Origin: an uncultured Alphaproteobacteria bacterium
GTDB lineage: Bacteria > Pseudomonadota > Alphaproteobacteria > HIMB59
Reading direction: 5' to 3'
DNA: 64,000 nt
Assembly (NCBI GenBank): GCA_902613185.1
Contig: CACMGP010000001.1
Coordinates: 372,001 to 436,000, forward strand
The notes beneath the pieces are model-generated. The model did no database searches, was not told the origin of the DNA, and saw only the letters and a program-made list of their open reading frames with translations. Below, piece after piece: positions 36,333 through 45,266 of this stretch. Made by a program: the position numbers and the translations under genes. Positions within the stretch are counted from its first letter, which is position 1; every line of letters starts with the position of its first letter.

Positions 36333-37502
36333 TTACTTATTGATAAAATCTATTTGATATACATCAATAGTTTTTGCCTTAAAACCTCCTGAACAATATG
36401 ATAAGTAAAAATTCCACATTCTTTTGAAATCTTCTGAGTAACCTAAATTTTTTATTATATCCCATTTATTGTTAAAATTTTTTCTCCACATCTCTAGTGT
36501 TTGATAATAACTATCCGCCATTTGATTTTTAATTTGGAAGTCGAATTTTTTTTGATTAGCTATTTTCTCTAAAGCTTTTACTGATGGTAACATCCCACCA
36601 GGAAAAATATATTTTTGAATAAAATCAATTTTTCGAGTATATCTCTCGAAAAAATCTTCAAAGATTACAATAGTTTGCATTGAAAAGACTCCCGATGGTT
36701 TTAACAAGTCTTTTATTTTTTCAAAATAAGTTTGCCAATATTGTATTCCAACAGCCTCAAACATTTCAATGGAGTAGATTCTAGAATATTCACCTTGATG
36801 TTCTCTGTAATCTTTATATATGACATTTAGCTTATTTTCTAAATGATGTTCTCTAATTTTTGTTTTTACAAATTCGTATTGCTCTTTTGAGATAGTTAAA
36901 GTATCGATTTTGATATCAGGAAATTTTGAAATTAAATAAAAAGCAAAACTTCCCCATCCAGATCCAATTTCTAAAACATGATCACCTGGTCTAGGCTCAT
37001 TACCCTCAATAAGACTTTCAAATTTATTTTTTTGTGCTTCAGATAAGGTTTCCAAGCCTGTTTTAAAAAAACCTGAGGAATAAGTTAAAGTATCATCCAG
37101 CCACTCCAAATAGAAATCATTACCAAGATCATAGTGAGCATGAATGTTTTTTTTACTCTGAAATAATGAGTTTTTAGTTTTATTCATATATTTTTTTGAT
37201 AAAAATCTGTAAAACTTAGATCCGCTCATTTCGTTACCAAAAGCTCTCTCATTTAGTGCACCAAATTCTAAGAATTTACTTAAATCGTCTGCTTCGAATT
37301 TCTTTTTAATATAAGCCTCACCAAGCCCAACTGAACCGCGAAAATACAAATCCCATATCATGGAGATACGACTAATTGTTAAATGCACTGAAGGACCCTC
37401 TAATTCACCGTAAAACTCATAAGATTTACCTTTAACATTTAAAGTCAAAGATCCATGTCTGATTTTAGAACAAACTTTTTTTATATATCTATCAATAAAC
37501 AA
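36333..37502 (-). CDS. cfa: Cyclopropane-fatty-acyl-phospholipid synthase family methyltransferase
   Basis: SAM-dependent enzyme that adds a methylene/methyl group to unsaturated acyl chains in membrane lipids. The 389-residue protein has the family pattern HAHYDLGNDFYLEWLDDTLTY near 124 (core HYDLGNDFY), SAM-binding VLEIGSGWGSFAFYL near 180, YSIEMFEAVGIQYWQTYF near 248 and KYIFPGGMLPSVKAL near 296. It sits with DUF1365, a flavin oxidoreductase and photolyase, so it could equally be a furan-fatty-acid-type methyltransferase; motifs do not separate the two. Confidence 0.9.
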   Translation of the reverse strand: MFIDRYIKKVCSKIRHGSLTLNVKGKSYEFYGELEGPSVHLTISRISMIWDLYFRGSVGLGEAYIKKKFEADDLSKFLEFGALNERAFGNEMSGSKFYRFLSKKYMNKTKNSLFQSKKNIHAHYDLGNDFYLEWLDDTLTYSSGFFKTGLETLSEAQKNKFESLIEGNEPRPGDHVLEIGSGWGSFAFYLISKFPDIKIDTLTISKEQYEFVKTKIREHHLENKLNVIYKDYREHQGEYSRIYSIEMFEAVGIQYWQTYFEKIKDLLKPSGVFSMQTIVIFEDFFERYTRKIDFIQKYIFPGGMLPSVKALEKIANQKKFDFQIKNQMADSYYQTLEMWRKNFNNKWDIIKNLGYSEDFKRMWNFYLSYCSGGFKAKTIDVYQIDFINK

Positions 37503-37520
37503 GATTTTACCTAATTATAA

Positions 37521-38273
37521 CTAATCTAAGTATAGATTATCTTTTATTCTATTGGAATATTTAAAGAATTTACTTTTTTTTAATAAAAGCTTGATTGCCT
37601 GATAGTGAATAAGAGTGATTGTTTTTACACTCCCAAAAATATTTATAATTAAAAACATAATAAAATTATAGAAAGTTATTTCTTTTAAATTTAAATCTAT
37701 AGAGGCATAAAATATTTGCTCCTTTTTAAGGTTAAATTGATTAATATTACAAAAAAAATGGTTTTTTCTTTTATTTTTTGAAGAAATCTTATAAGTGCAA
37801 TCCATTTCAATAAATGGCGATACATACATATTTTTTTTAAACTCTTTATCTTTAAATTTTTTCAAAGTTAAATAATGAACTTGGTCTCCAAATGTATTTT
37901 TCACTTCATATATGATCGACTTAACTTTATTTTTACTATCAAGATATAAATAAAAGCTAATAGGGTTAAAAGAATAACCAACAATTGATGGGATACATAT
38001 AAATTGAATACTATTAAAAACAATATTGTGTTTTTCAGCAACATTTTTTGCAAAATCATATAGACTCTTTTTTTTATTTCTAAATCCGTGCTGCTTATAA
38101 AAAATTGAAAAAAAGTTAAATCTATTTAGGGATATAAATGGATGGATGTTTATCGTGTTACTTAGATTTATACTTAAGTAAGGTGCATTATATTGAAAAA
38201 AATTATCAGTATCCCTTGTTCTTTTATGAATTATTTTACCTATTCCAAAACAATGAGAAGAAATTAATTCCAT
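37521..38273 (-). CDS. DUF1365 family protein
   Basis: A 250-residue member of DUF1365, recognised by FGIGKIIHKRTRDTDNFFQY near residue 9, IPSIVGYSFNPISFYLYLD near 110 (core GYSFNPISFY), YEVKNTFGDQVHYL near 142, and KNMYVSPFIEMDCTYKI near 166. Members are usually found between a cfa-type gene and an NAD(P)/FAD-dependent oxidoreductase, as here, and are linked to fatty-acid modification. Its start overlaps the oxidoreductase stop by 10 bp, and it ends 18 bases before cfa. Confidence 0.88.
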   Translation of the reverse strand: MELISSHCFGIGKIIHKRTRDTDNFFQYNAPYLSINLSNTINIHPFISLNRFNFFSIFYKQHGFRNKKKSLYDFAKNVAEKHNIVFNSIQFICIPSIVGYSFNPISFYLYLDSKNKVKSIIYEVKNTFGDQVHYLTLKKFKDKEFKKNMYVSPFIEMDCTYKISSKNKRKNHFFCNINQFNLKKEQIFYASIDLNLKEITFYNFIMFLIINIFGSVKTITLIHYQAIKLLLKKSKFFKYSNRIKDNLYLD

Positions 38274-39559
38274 TGCACTCTTGATGTATCCGCATTTTTA
38301 AACTCCTTTAAATCTATATTTAACCTTTTACAAACTTTTATAGCAGATTGAATACCATCTTCATGAAAACCATAGCCAAGATAACTACCAACATAATAAG
38401 AATTCTCATAGCCTTGAATTCGTGAGATATTTTCTTGAGCATTTAGAGTTTTAGGTGAGAATATTGGATGTTCGTAAATTGTTTGATAGTGATTCTGACT
38501 TTGATCCTGATTTAGGGAGACAAAGAAATTGTCATTAGTTTCTAGTGGTTGCAATTTATTCATCCAATAACTTAAAGTACATTTATTATTTAAATTCGTA
38601 TGAAAATTCCAACTTGACCAAGCTTTTAAATGAGTTGGCATAAGAGAGTTATTTTGATGCAATTGTGCTAAATTTTTTTGAAAATCAAATTCATTTAAAA
38701 CCTCACGCTCTTTCTGATGTATTTTATCTAAAAGAGGAAAAAAATGGTTAGGAGGACATGCAAATATTATAATGTCAAAAACAGATTTTTTTCCTTCAAA
38801 GAAAATTTCAATCTTGTCATTTCTTGAAATTTTTTGAATTCTACATGACTTTTTGATTTTAAATTTTGCAGATTTAATTAATAAATTGATATATTGTTTA
38901 GAGCCATTTCTTATTGTTTTCCATTGTGGTCTATCCGTGAAATTAAACAATTTGTGATTTTGAAAAAAATTAATAATACTTTTTAATGGCTGATTAAGAG
39001 AGTCTTGATCGGGAGTTGACCAAATACTTGAAATTAAAGGAACAAGATGGAAATTTATAAATTCATCAGAGTAATTTTTTGTTTTAAGAAAATCTCTAAT
39101 TGAAATATCTGATGTAATATTTTTTTTTTGATAAACTTTATAAAAAATAATGATGTCTTTTAACATTTTGTAGAATTTTAAATTAAAAAAATTTTTACGA
39201 TCTGCAAATAATGCACTTAAACTTCCTCCCCCGTACTCGAATTTGTTTTCCTCATTAAGAAAACTAAAGGACATATTGCTATTAACAGTTTCGACTTTGA
39301 GAAGATCAAAAAATTTTGTTAAATTTGGGTATGTCAGTTCATTGTAGACAATAAAACCTGTATCTATTGGTATAGTATTTCCGTTACTATCTTTAACTTC
39401 TCTTGTATTTGCATGCCCACCTAAATAATCATTTTTCTCAAATAGTGTTACATCAAAATATTCTTGTGAAAAATATGCTGTAGATAATCCCGCTATACCA
39501 GATCCAATTATAGCTACGCTTTTTTTCAAATTATGATTTCGTTTGTTGATAAGCATCAA
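38264..39559 (-). CDS. FAD-dependent oxidoreductase (amine-oxidase-like) of the cfa cluster
   Basis: Flavin enzyme of 431 residues. The dinucleotide-binding motif VAIIGSGIAGLSTAYFS lies near residue 15, followed by FEKNDYLGGHANTREV near 40, PIDTGFIVYNELTYPNLTKF near 63 (core DTGFIVYNE), IFACPPNHFFPLLD near 245 and YYVGSYLGYGFHEDGIQSA near 388 (core GYGFHEDG). This type accompanies cfa/DUF1365 genes and is suspected to act on modified fatty acids. The ATG at 39559 overlaps phr by 29 bp; a TTG at 39527-39529, just after the phr stop, would give the compact start MKKSVAIIGSG and is a real alternative. Confidence 0.87.
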   Translation of the reverse strand: MMLINKRNHNLKKSVAIIGSGIAGLSTAYFSQEYFDVTLFEKNDYLGGHANTREVKDSNGNTIPIDTGFIVYNELTYPNLTKFFDLLKVETVNSNMSFSFLNEENKFEYGGGSLSALFADRKNFFNLKFYKMLKDIIIFYKVYQKKNITSDISIRDFLKTKNYSDEFINFHLVPLISSIWSTPDQDSLNQPLKSIINFFQNHKLFNFTDRPQWKTIRNGSKQYINLLIKSAKFKIKKSCRIQKISRNDKIEIFFEGKKSVFDIIIFACPPNHFFPLLDKIHQKEREVLNEFDFQKNLAQLHQNNSLMPTHLKAWSSWNFHTNLNNKCTLSYWMNKLQPLETNDNFFVSLNQDQSQNHYQTIYEHPIFSPKTLNAQENISRIQGYENSYYVGSYLGYGFHEDGIQSAIKVCKRLNIDLKEFKNADTSRVQWN

Positions 39560-40940
39560 GTGCTCTGTTGCGAGACTCTTTCAAATCAACGATTGGATTA
39601 ACATATTTTTTTTCTTTGACTAGACTATCTAATAATTTTTTATCTAAATATGGCTCATATACAGTTTTTGATGAATTAAATATTTTTAATTGTGGAATAT
39701 GCTTCAAGATAAATTGAGCCTGTGGATCGAACTTTTCTGACTGAAGCACAGGATTAAATACACGAAAATATGGTGAAGCATCCGCGCCACAGCCTGCTAT
39801 CCACTGCCATCCAGCTGCATTACTAGCTTCATCATAATCTAGTAAACTTTTTTGAAAATACCGCTCACCTAATGTCCAGTTTAATAATAAATTTTTTACA
39901 AGAAAACTTCCAACAACCATTCTAAGCCTATTATGCATCCATCCCTCTTCATAAATTTGACTCATTGCAGCGTCTACAAGAGGTATGCCTGTTTTACCCT
40001 CGGTCCAAAGAGCAAAATCTTTTTTACTGCTTCTCCATGGGAATTTTTTAAATTTAGGGTTAATCGGTTTAGTTGATAAATCTTCAGAATAATACAACAA
40101 TGAATAAGAAAATTCTCGCCAGCCAATTTCTGATAAATAAGTATTTACAGCATTATTAGATTTTTTTGAATTTTGGATTTTTTCAATTATTACCCGCGGG
40201 GATATCTCTCCAAATCTTAAGTGAGGAGATATTCTTGATGTTTGATCAAAATCAGGCCTATTTCTATTTACATCATATTTATCTATATGAGAAGAAATGT
40301 AAGTCTCAATTTTTTTCAAAGCTGCATCCTCTCCTGGACTCCAATAATTATTAAACTTCTCATACCAACTTCTATTAGATAAAAAGTTGATTTTAGTTTT
40401 TTCATTGTGTTTAAATGATTTGATTGATGTATTTTTTTGGTATGAAAATTTCTTGTTCAAATAAATTTTAAAAGCAGTTTTCCAATAAGGAGTAAAAACT
40501 TTAAAGTACTGACCAGAGTTATTTTGTACTTCCCAAGGCTCATTAAGTAAGTGTGAATTAAAAGTTTCAACATGAATATTTTTATTTTTAAAAAAACTCT
40601 TTATCTCAGTGTCTCTTTTAATAGATTGGTCTGAGTAGAGCCTATTCCAAATTAATGATGAAATTTTGTATTTTTCAATTAGGTGTAAGAGATTATTTTT
40701 CGCTTCACCATCAGTTATAATAAGCTTTACATTAAATTTTTGTTCTAAATTCTTGGAATGCAAATGAAGAGTTTTGTTTAACCACCATTGACCAGCATCT
40801 CCAGTGGCTTTCTTTTCAATGTCATCATAAATATACACAAGTAATGCTGGGGATTTTTGTTTTGATATAAATTCCAGACAAGGATTATCAGTAATCCTAA
40901 AGTCTCTTCTCAGCCAATATAAAGTTCTATTTTCGATGAT
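39531..40940 (-). CDS. phrB: Deoxyribodipyrimidine photolyase (probable AUC start)
   Basis: FAD light-driven enzyme repairing pyrimidine dimers. The protein needs the segment LYWLRRDFRITDNP, which is encoded at about 40887-40928; the first ATG/GTG/TTG codon in this frame is GTG at 40838, downstream of it. Upstream, in-frame, are two ATC codons at 40935-40940 and then the rpmG stop codon in the same frame. I therefore extend to 40940, giving about 469 residues, normal length. Other motifs: TPYWKTAF, PGEDAALKKIETYISS near 200, SPHLRFGEISPR near 240, and DAAMSQIYEEGWMHNRLRMVVG near 325 (core WMHNRLRM) with YDEASNAAGWQW, the FAD/DNA site. Confidence 0.82.
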   Translation of the reverse strand: MIENRTLYWLRRDFRITDNPCLEFISKQKSPALLVYIYDDIEKKATGDAGQWWLNKTLHLHSKNLEQKFNVKLIITDGEAKNNLLHLIEKYKISSLIWNRLYSDQSIKRDTEIKSFFKNKNIHVETFNSHLLNEPWEVQNNSGQYFKVFTPYWKTAFKIYLNKKFSYQKNTSIKSFKHNEKTKINFLSNRSWYEKFNNYWSPGEDAALKKIETYISSHIDKYDVNRNRPDFDQTSRISPHLRFGEISPRVIIEKIQNSKKSNNAVNTYLSEIGWREFSYSLLYYSEDLSTKPINPKFKKFPWRSSKKDFALWTEGKTGIPLVDAAMSQIYEEGWMHNRLRMVVGSFLVKNLLLNWTLGERYFQKSLLDYDEASNAAGWQWIAGCGADASPYFRVFNPVLQSEKFDPQAQFILKHIPQLKIFNSSKTVYEPYLDKKLLDSLVKEKKYVNPIVDLKESRNRALDAYQQTKS

Positions 40941-40955
40941 AAAATAATAACAAAA

Positions 40956-41150
40956 TTATTTACTATGAGGAGGCATTTTCTTTTCTACAAACCAAACATG
41001 CTGTTTCAAAACAGGGTCATACTTTCTCTGGCGAAGTTTGTCAGAAACTTTCAATCCTTTAGTGGGTTTACGTACAATATATTTTGTGCCAGTTTCAGGT
41101 TTTTCTTCAGGTATTAACTGTTTAAGTTGGTATGTAGACTTTTTAGCCAT
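40956..41150 (-). CDS. rpmG: Ribosomal protein bL33
   Basis: Small large-subunit protein. The 64-residue sequence matches bL33 over GTKYIVRKPTKG and LRQRKYDPVLKQHVWFVEKK, where KYDPxxKxHVxFxEKK is diagnostic. It lacks zinc cysteines, the usual alphaproteobacterial form, and carries a short N-terminal extension (about 20 residues) rich in Lys and Glu. The stop TAA at 40956-40958 is 15 bases before the proposed photolyase start and in the same reading frame. Confidence 0.88.
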   Translation of the reverse strand: MAKKSTYQLKQLIPEEKPETGTKYIVRKPTKGLKVSDKLRQRKYDPVLKQHVWFVEKKMPPHSK

Positions 41151-41202
41151 TGGCGTAAACTAAACTAATTTTGAATTTGGTCAACATTGATATTTAATGA
41201 AA

Positions 41203-42066
41203 TTAAAGAACTTTTTTCCAATGTTCTCGCTTATCTTTGAGAGAACGTCTCTTTTTTTCTGTCATATTATCAAAACAGATGGAACATGAATATCCTTCTT
41301 CATATTTAGGAGATTTTCTCTCTCTTGGAGTTAAAGGCATGTTACACCCGTAACAAAGCTTACTCGTTCCTTGAGAAAGTTGCTTGTTCAAAGATACTCT
41401 GTAGTCAAAAACAAAGCATTCACCCTTCCATGAGTCAGCAGATGTGGTCTCAAAATATTTTAATATTCCTCCTTTAAGTTGATATGTCTCAATACCATAT
41501 TTTTCCATTAAAGGTCCTGCTTTTTCACATCTAATACCACCTGTACAATAAATACCAACTTTTTTATTCTGAAATTTTTCTTTATTATTCTTTATATAAT
41601 TTTTGAAATCTTTAAATGTTTCAATTTTAGGGTTGATAGCATTTTTATAATGACCAATTTTAAATTCATAATCATTTCTTGTATCAAGAATTTCTACATT
41701 TTTATCATTTGCAAATTTATCCCAATCACTTGGTTCAATAAACTTAGATTTTTTAATGTCTGAAATTTTTAATCCAAAATCAGATGTGACTATTTCCTTT
41801 TTAAGTTTAATTTTAAAATCGTTAAAAATTCTTTGGCCATTAAAGTCTGATATTTTTATATTTTCTTTAGTAACTCCTAAAGACATTAAATAGTCGATAA
41901 TTTTTTTTTCTAATTTTGAAGAGACTGCTATTGTACCATTTAAACCTTCCTCACTGACAATAATCGAACCTTTTATTTGTTTTAAAAGAAAGTGTAAATT
42001 TAACCTCTCTTTTAATAATCTGGGATTGGATACGTTAAAGAAACTATAAAACGCAATGACTCTCAT
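41203..42066 (-). CDS. trhO: tRNA uridine(34) hydroxylase (rhodanese-like YceA family)
   Basis: Oxygen-dependent enzyme that makes 5-hydroxyuridine at the wobble position of some tRNAs. The 287-residue sequence has the N-terminal YceA domain (VIAFYSFFNVSNP, GSIIVSEEGLNGTIAVS), a rhodanese domain with VEILDTRNDYEFKIGHYKNA near 129 (core LDTRNDYE), and the active-site loop YCTGGIRCEKAG with its Cys near 172. A Cys-rich tail (CYGCNMPLTPRER, YSCSICFDNM) could bind zinc. It stands alone between rpmG and hemA. Confidence 0.9.
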   Translation of the reverse strand: MRVIAFYSFFNVSNPRLLKERLNLHFLLKQIKGSIIVSEEGLNGTIAVSSKLEKKIIDYLMSLGVTKENIKISDFNGQRIFNDFKIKLKKEIVTSDFGLKISDIKKSKFIEPSDWDKFANDKNVEILDTRNDYEFKIGHYKNAINPKIETFKDFKNYIKNNKEKFQNKKVGIYCTGGIRCEKAGPLMEKYGIETYQLKGGILKYFETTSADSWKGECFVFDYRVSLNKQLSQGTSKLCYGCNMPLTPRERKSPKYEEGYSCSICFDNMTEKKRRSLKDKREHWKKVL

Positions 42067-42110
42067 TAGTATGTTTTATAACAAATGTATAAATTGATCA
42101 AATAAGGCGT

Positions 42111-43379
42111 TTAAATTACTTTGATTTTATTAGTAAATTGATTTTCAAATTTAACTAACTGAGGCATAAATTTAAACCAAGCATCTTTCAGAGCTTCTAC
42201 AAATTTTTCGGTAGACTCTGGGTCATGACATGGAGTAGGAGTTATCCTTATTCTCTCAGTTCCTTTTGGGACTGTTGGATAATTAATAGGCTGAACATAA
42301 ACTTGGTGCTCATTTAAAAGAAAATCGCTAATCTCTTTGCATAATTTACTATCTCCAATTAATACTGGAATTATATGTGAACCTGAGTCTAAAAAAGGAA
42401 TACCTGCGGTTCGTAGTTCTTTTTTAACAAAATCAACATTCTCAAAGAATGAAGATCTAATTTCATCGTTTTTCTTTACTTGCCTAATGCTCTCTAGACT
42501 TCCAGCAGCTACTGCTGGGCACATGGATGTTGTGAAAATAAATCCTTTTGAAAAACTTCTAACAAAATCAATTATTGTCTCAGTCGAGGCTATGTAACCT
42601 CCAGCTAGACCAAATGCTTTTGCCAATGTTCCATTGATAATATCAATATGCTCGGATAGTCCTTTTTGATCTGCTACACCTGCTGCATTGGGACCGTATA
42701 AACCTACAGCATGAACTTCATCTAAGTATATTAATGCTCCATTATCCTGAGCAACCTGAATAATGTCTTCTAGTGGTGCAAAATCAGCTTCCATTGAATA
42801 GACAGACTCCAAGACTATAATTTTTGGTCGAGAAAAATCTACTCCCTTTAGAATGTCCTTTAGGTGTTTTACATCGTTATGACGATAAATAGCTTTTTCT
42901 TTTTTACTTGTTCGAATTCCTTCTATAAGTGATGCGTGATTTAGTTCATCACTTAAAACTAAACAATTATCAAAAGCAGATATAATAGACTTTAGTGCAG
43001 ACTCATTAGCACTATATCCAGAATTAAATGCTAGAGCTCTTTCTTTTTTATGTAAGAGTGCAATTTCTTTTTCGAGTTGAATATGGAAATTAGTAGTACC
43101 TGATATATTCCGTGTTCCTCCGCTTCCCGCTCCTAACTTTTCAGCAGCAGATTGCATTGCGGAAATAACTTCTTTGTTCTGGCTCATGCCTAAGTAATCA
43201 TTTGAACACCAGACATCAATCTCTTCGGTTTGACCATTACTATGTCTTGTAGCTTTGGGATACTGTCCGGCTTTTCTTTCTATGTTGTTAAAAACTCTGT
43301 AGTGGCCTTCATTCTTAATTTTATCAATTTCAGATTGAAGGGTGCTTAAATAATTAGATTTCCAATTATGATTTTTCAC
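42111..43379 (-). CDS. hemA: 5-aminolevulinate synthase
   Basis: PLP enzyme condensing glycine and succinyl-CoA, the alphaproteobacterial (C4) entry to heme. The 422 residues show VWCSNDYLGMSQNKEVI near 52, GAGSGGTRNISGTTNFHIQLE near 85 (core GSGGTRNISG), LSDELNHASLIEGIR near 140, LDEVHAVGLYGPNAAG near 220 and the PLP-lysine motif NGTLAKAFGLAGGYI near 250. The other heme genes lie about 2 kb away on the plus strand, separated by an LLM oxidoreductase and an SDR. A hairpin at 43432-43453 lies just upstream. Confidence 0.95.
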   Translation of the reverse strand: MKNHNWKSNYLSTLQSEIDKIKNEGHYRVFNNIERKAGQYPKATRHSNGQTEEIDVWCSNDYLGMSQNKEVISAMQSAAEKLGAGSGGTRNISGTTNFHIQLEKEIALLHKKERALAFNSGYSANESALKSIISAFDNCLVLSDELNHASLIEGIRTSKKEKAIYRHNDVKHLKDILKGVDFSRPKIIVLESVYSMEADFAPLEDIIQVAQDNGALIYLDEVHAVGLYGPNAAGVADQKGLSEHIDIINGTLAKAFGLAGGYIASTETIIDFVRSFSKGFIFTTSMCPAVAAGSLESIRQVKKNDEIRSSFFENVDFVKKELRTAGIPFLDSGSHIIPVLIGDSKLCKEISDFLLNEHQVYVQPINYPTVPKGTERIRITPTPCHDPESTEKFVEALKDAWFKFMPQLVKFENQFTNKIKVI

Positions 43380-43431
43380 AAATATTAATCTATTTTTTAC
43401 TAATTTAAAAGATACTGCAATAAAGACGCAT

Positions 43432-43453
43432 AAAGCCTCTAATTAGGGGCTTT
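43432..43453 (-). terminator. Hairpin at the 3' end of the LLM oxidoreductase gene
   Basis: AAAGCCTCT and AGGGGCTTT form a 9-bp stem with one G-T pair around AATT. It covers the stop codon of the LLM gene and precedes hemA. On the plus strand five T residues end the stem; on the minus strand the T-run is weak. It probably insulates hemA from the upstream gene. Confidence 0.5.
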
Positions 43454-44462
43454 TTGTCCTATTTATCCTAGGAATTACTTCTTTGCCAATCAGTTCAATA
43501 GATTTGATTAAATTTTCATGGGTAATATCAGCTATATCCATTTGAAATTGGAATCTATCAATACCTCCAAGGGCTTGACTATGTCTGATAATCTTTTCAG
43601 CAACCTGATCAGGATCGCCTAAAACTATAGCTCCTAATGGACCAATTTGATTGTCAAATTGATCTCTCGTCACAGGGCCCCAACCTCTTTCTTTTCCAAT
43701 TTTTGTGAACATTTTATGATAACCCTCATAATACAAATCTATTGCTTCATCCATACTATTTGCGACATATCCCAGTGAATGAAGTCCTACGGAGAGTTTT
43801 TCTGGGGGGTGTCCTGCTTCTTTACCCGCCTGTCTATAAATATCTACCAAAGGCCTAAAGCGATGAGTATTCCCTCCAATTATGGCAATCATTAGAGGTA
43901 AGCCCATTGAACCTGCTCTTGCAAAAGATTGAGGTGTGCCACCAACACCTAACCAAATTGGGACAGGGTTTTGAATAGGCCTTGGATAAATAGGTAAATT
44001 ATTTATCGAAGGTCTAAATTTACCAGACCAACTAACAAATTCATTTTCTCTAATTTTTAAAAGCAAACCGAGCTTTTCAATAAACAATTCATCATAATCT
44101 TTGAAATCCAAACCAAACAATGGAAAGGCTTCAGAAAATGATCCTCTTCCAGCTACCATTTCTGCTCTACCTCCGGATATCAGATCAAGAGTAGACAAGT
44201 TTTGAAATACACGAACAGGATCTGCTGCGCTTAAAACAGTTACAGCACTTATTAGCTTAATATTTTTTGTTTGTGCTGCAGCTGCAGATAATATCATAAA
44301 TGGTGCTGAGTCTAAAAATTCTTTTCTATGATGCTCTCCTATCCCAAATGAATTTAATCCAACTTCATCTGCAAAAATAATTCTATCAATAACATTATTA
44401 ATGGCTTTAACACTATCTGAACCCTCTCTTTTATCTGCAAAACTGTCTATACCGATTTCCAA
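43443..44462 (-). CDS. LLM-class flavin-dependent oxidoreductase
   Basis: Luciferase-like monooxygenase family protein of 339 residues. Family landmarks are IDSFADKREGSDSVKAINNV near the start, FADEVGLNSFGIGEHHRKEF near 31 (core GIGEHHRKEF), IKLISAVTVLSAADPVRVFQ near 67, GRAEMVAGRGSFSEAFPLFG near 98, and VPIWLGVGGTPQSFARAG near 166. Such enzymes use FMNH2 or F420 with many substrates; the substrate cannot be told. Ends in a hairpin and lies 9 bases after the SDR gene, so the two are likely co-transcribed. Confidence 0.87.
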   Translation of the reverse strand: MEIGIDSFADKREGSDSVKAINNVIDRIIFADEVGLNSFGIGEHHRKEFLDSAPFMILSAAAAQTKNIKLISAVTVLSAADPVRVFQNLSTLDLISGGRAEMVAGRGSFSEAFPLFGLDFKDYDELFIEKLGLLLKIRENEFVSWSGKFRPSINNLPIYPRPIQNPVPIWLGVGGTPQSFARAGSMGLPLMIAIIGGNTHRFRPLVDIYRQAGKEAGHPPEKLSVGLHSLGYVANSMDEAIDLYYEGYHKMFTKIGKERGWGPVTRDQFDNQIGPLGAIVLGDPDQVAEKIIRHSQALGGIDRFQFQMDIADITHENLIKSIELIGKEVIPRINRTKSP

Positions 44463-44471
44463 GGTGTTCTT

Positions 44472-45149
44472 CTAAAATTTTTCAGTGTTTGTTCTAATTT
44501 CAATTTCCCATGACCAAGCTTTTTTATCCTGTAAATAAAAATTTAGGTATTGTTTTGCAATTTCATCAGGGTGTATCATTTGATAATTTCCAACTGTTTC
44601 TTTACCTATTCCTCCATCTATAACGAAATGACCTATATGAATATTTTGTGGGTGCAGCTCTCTTGCCAAAGATTGTGCTAAGCCTCTCAAACCAAACTTT
44701 CCCATAGCAAAAGACGCAGATTTGGCAAAACCCTTTACACTTGCAGATGATCCAGTGAAAAAAATATTACCTTTTCCTATTTTTAACATTCTTTTTACTG
44801 CTTCATGCGCTACTAGAAAAGCCCCATAACTATTTACTTTTATAGATTGAAGCATTTCATCAGGATCGTATTCAACAAAAGGTTTTACAATTCTAAGAGA
44901 TGGATTATAGATAACAATTTCTGGAGTGCCTATAATTGAGTCAGTCTGCAAAAATAAATTTTGAACACTTTTATTTTCCGTTGAGTCACACTTAAAAACT
45001 AAAGCGTCGATCTCTTTTTTTAAACTGTCAAGTTTGTCTATGTTTCTGGCAGCAAGTGCGATTTTCATCCCCTTTGAATTAAATGCTCTAGCCAAAGAAG
45101 CACTTAAGCCTGATCCTGCTCCGACAATTAAAACTGCTTTTTGTGTCAT
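44472..45149 (-). CDS. SDR-family oxidoreductase
   Basis: Short-chain dehydrogenase/reductase of 225 residues. The NAD(P) motif is LIVGAGSGLSASLARAF near residue 7. The usual catalytic Ser appears in IFFTGSSASVKGF near 134, but the canonical YxxxK is replaced by SFAMGKFGLRGLAQSLA near 150, in which Tyr is missing (the K remains). The missing Tyr suggests an atypical or inactive SDR. Followed 9 bases later by the LLM oxidoreductase and divergent from the heme operon. Confidence 0.82.
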   Translation of the reverse strand: MTQKAVLIVGAGSGLSASLARAFNSKGMKIALAARNIDKLDSLKKEIDALVFKCDSTENKSVQNLFLQTDSIIGTPEIVIYNPSLRIVKPFVEYDPDEMLQSIKVNSYGAFLVAHEAVKRMLKIGKGNIFFTGSSASVKGFAKSASFAMGKFGLRGLAQSLARELHPQNIHIGHFVIDGGIGKETVGNYQMIHPDEIAKQYLNFYLQDKKAWSWEIEIRTNTEKF

Positions 45150-45196
45150 AATTTCAAACGTTATTTAGCTATAACATATTTTTAAATAAGTACATA

Positions 45197-45226
45197 TTGA
45201 CCAATAAGTCTCGCTTAAATTGTATT
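45197..45226 (+). promoter_or_regulatory. Candidate promoter of the hemC operon
   Basis: TTGACC at 45197-45202 is followed after 17-18 bases by TTGTAT/TGTATT, a fair -35/-10 pair. It would start RNA near 45233, downstream of the longest possible hemC start (45231) but upstream of the ATG at 45267, supporting the later start. Single-site pattern only. Confidence 0.35.
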
Positions 45227-45266
45227 AGCGTTGATTATTTGTTATTTCTTAATGTCATCAATGGTT

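Noticed and set aside
45231-45266. Longer hemC N-terminus starting at 45231
   Set aside because: The 12 added residues do not fit the family, while the ATG at 45267 places the SRxSxLA motif at its normal distance and agrees with the candidate promoter.
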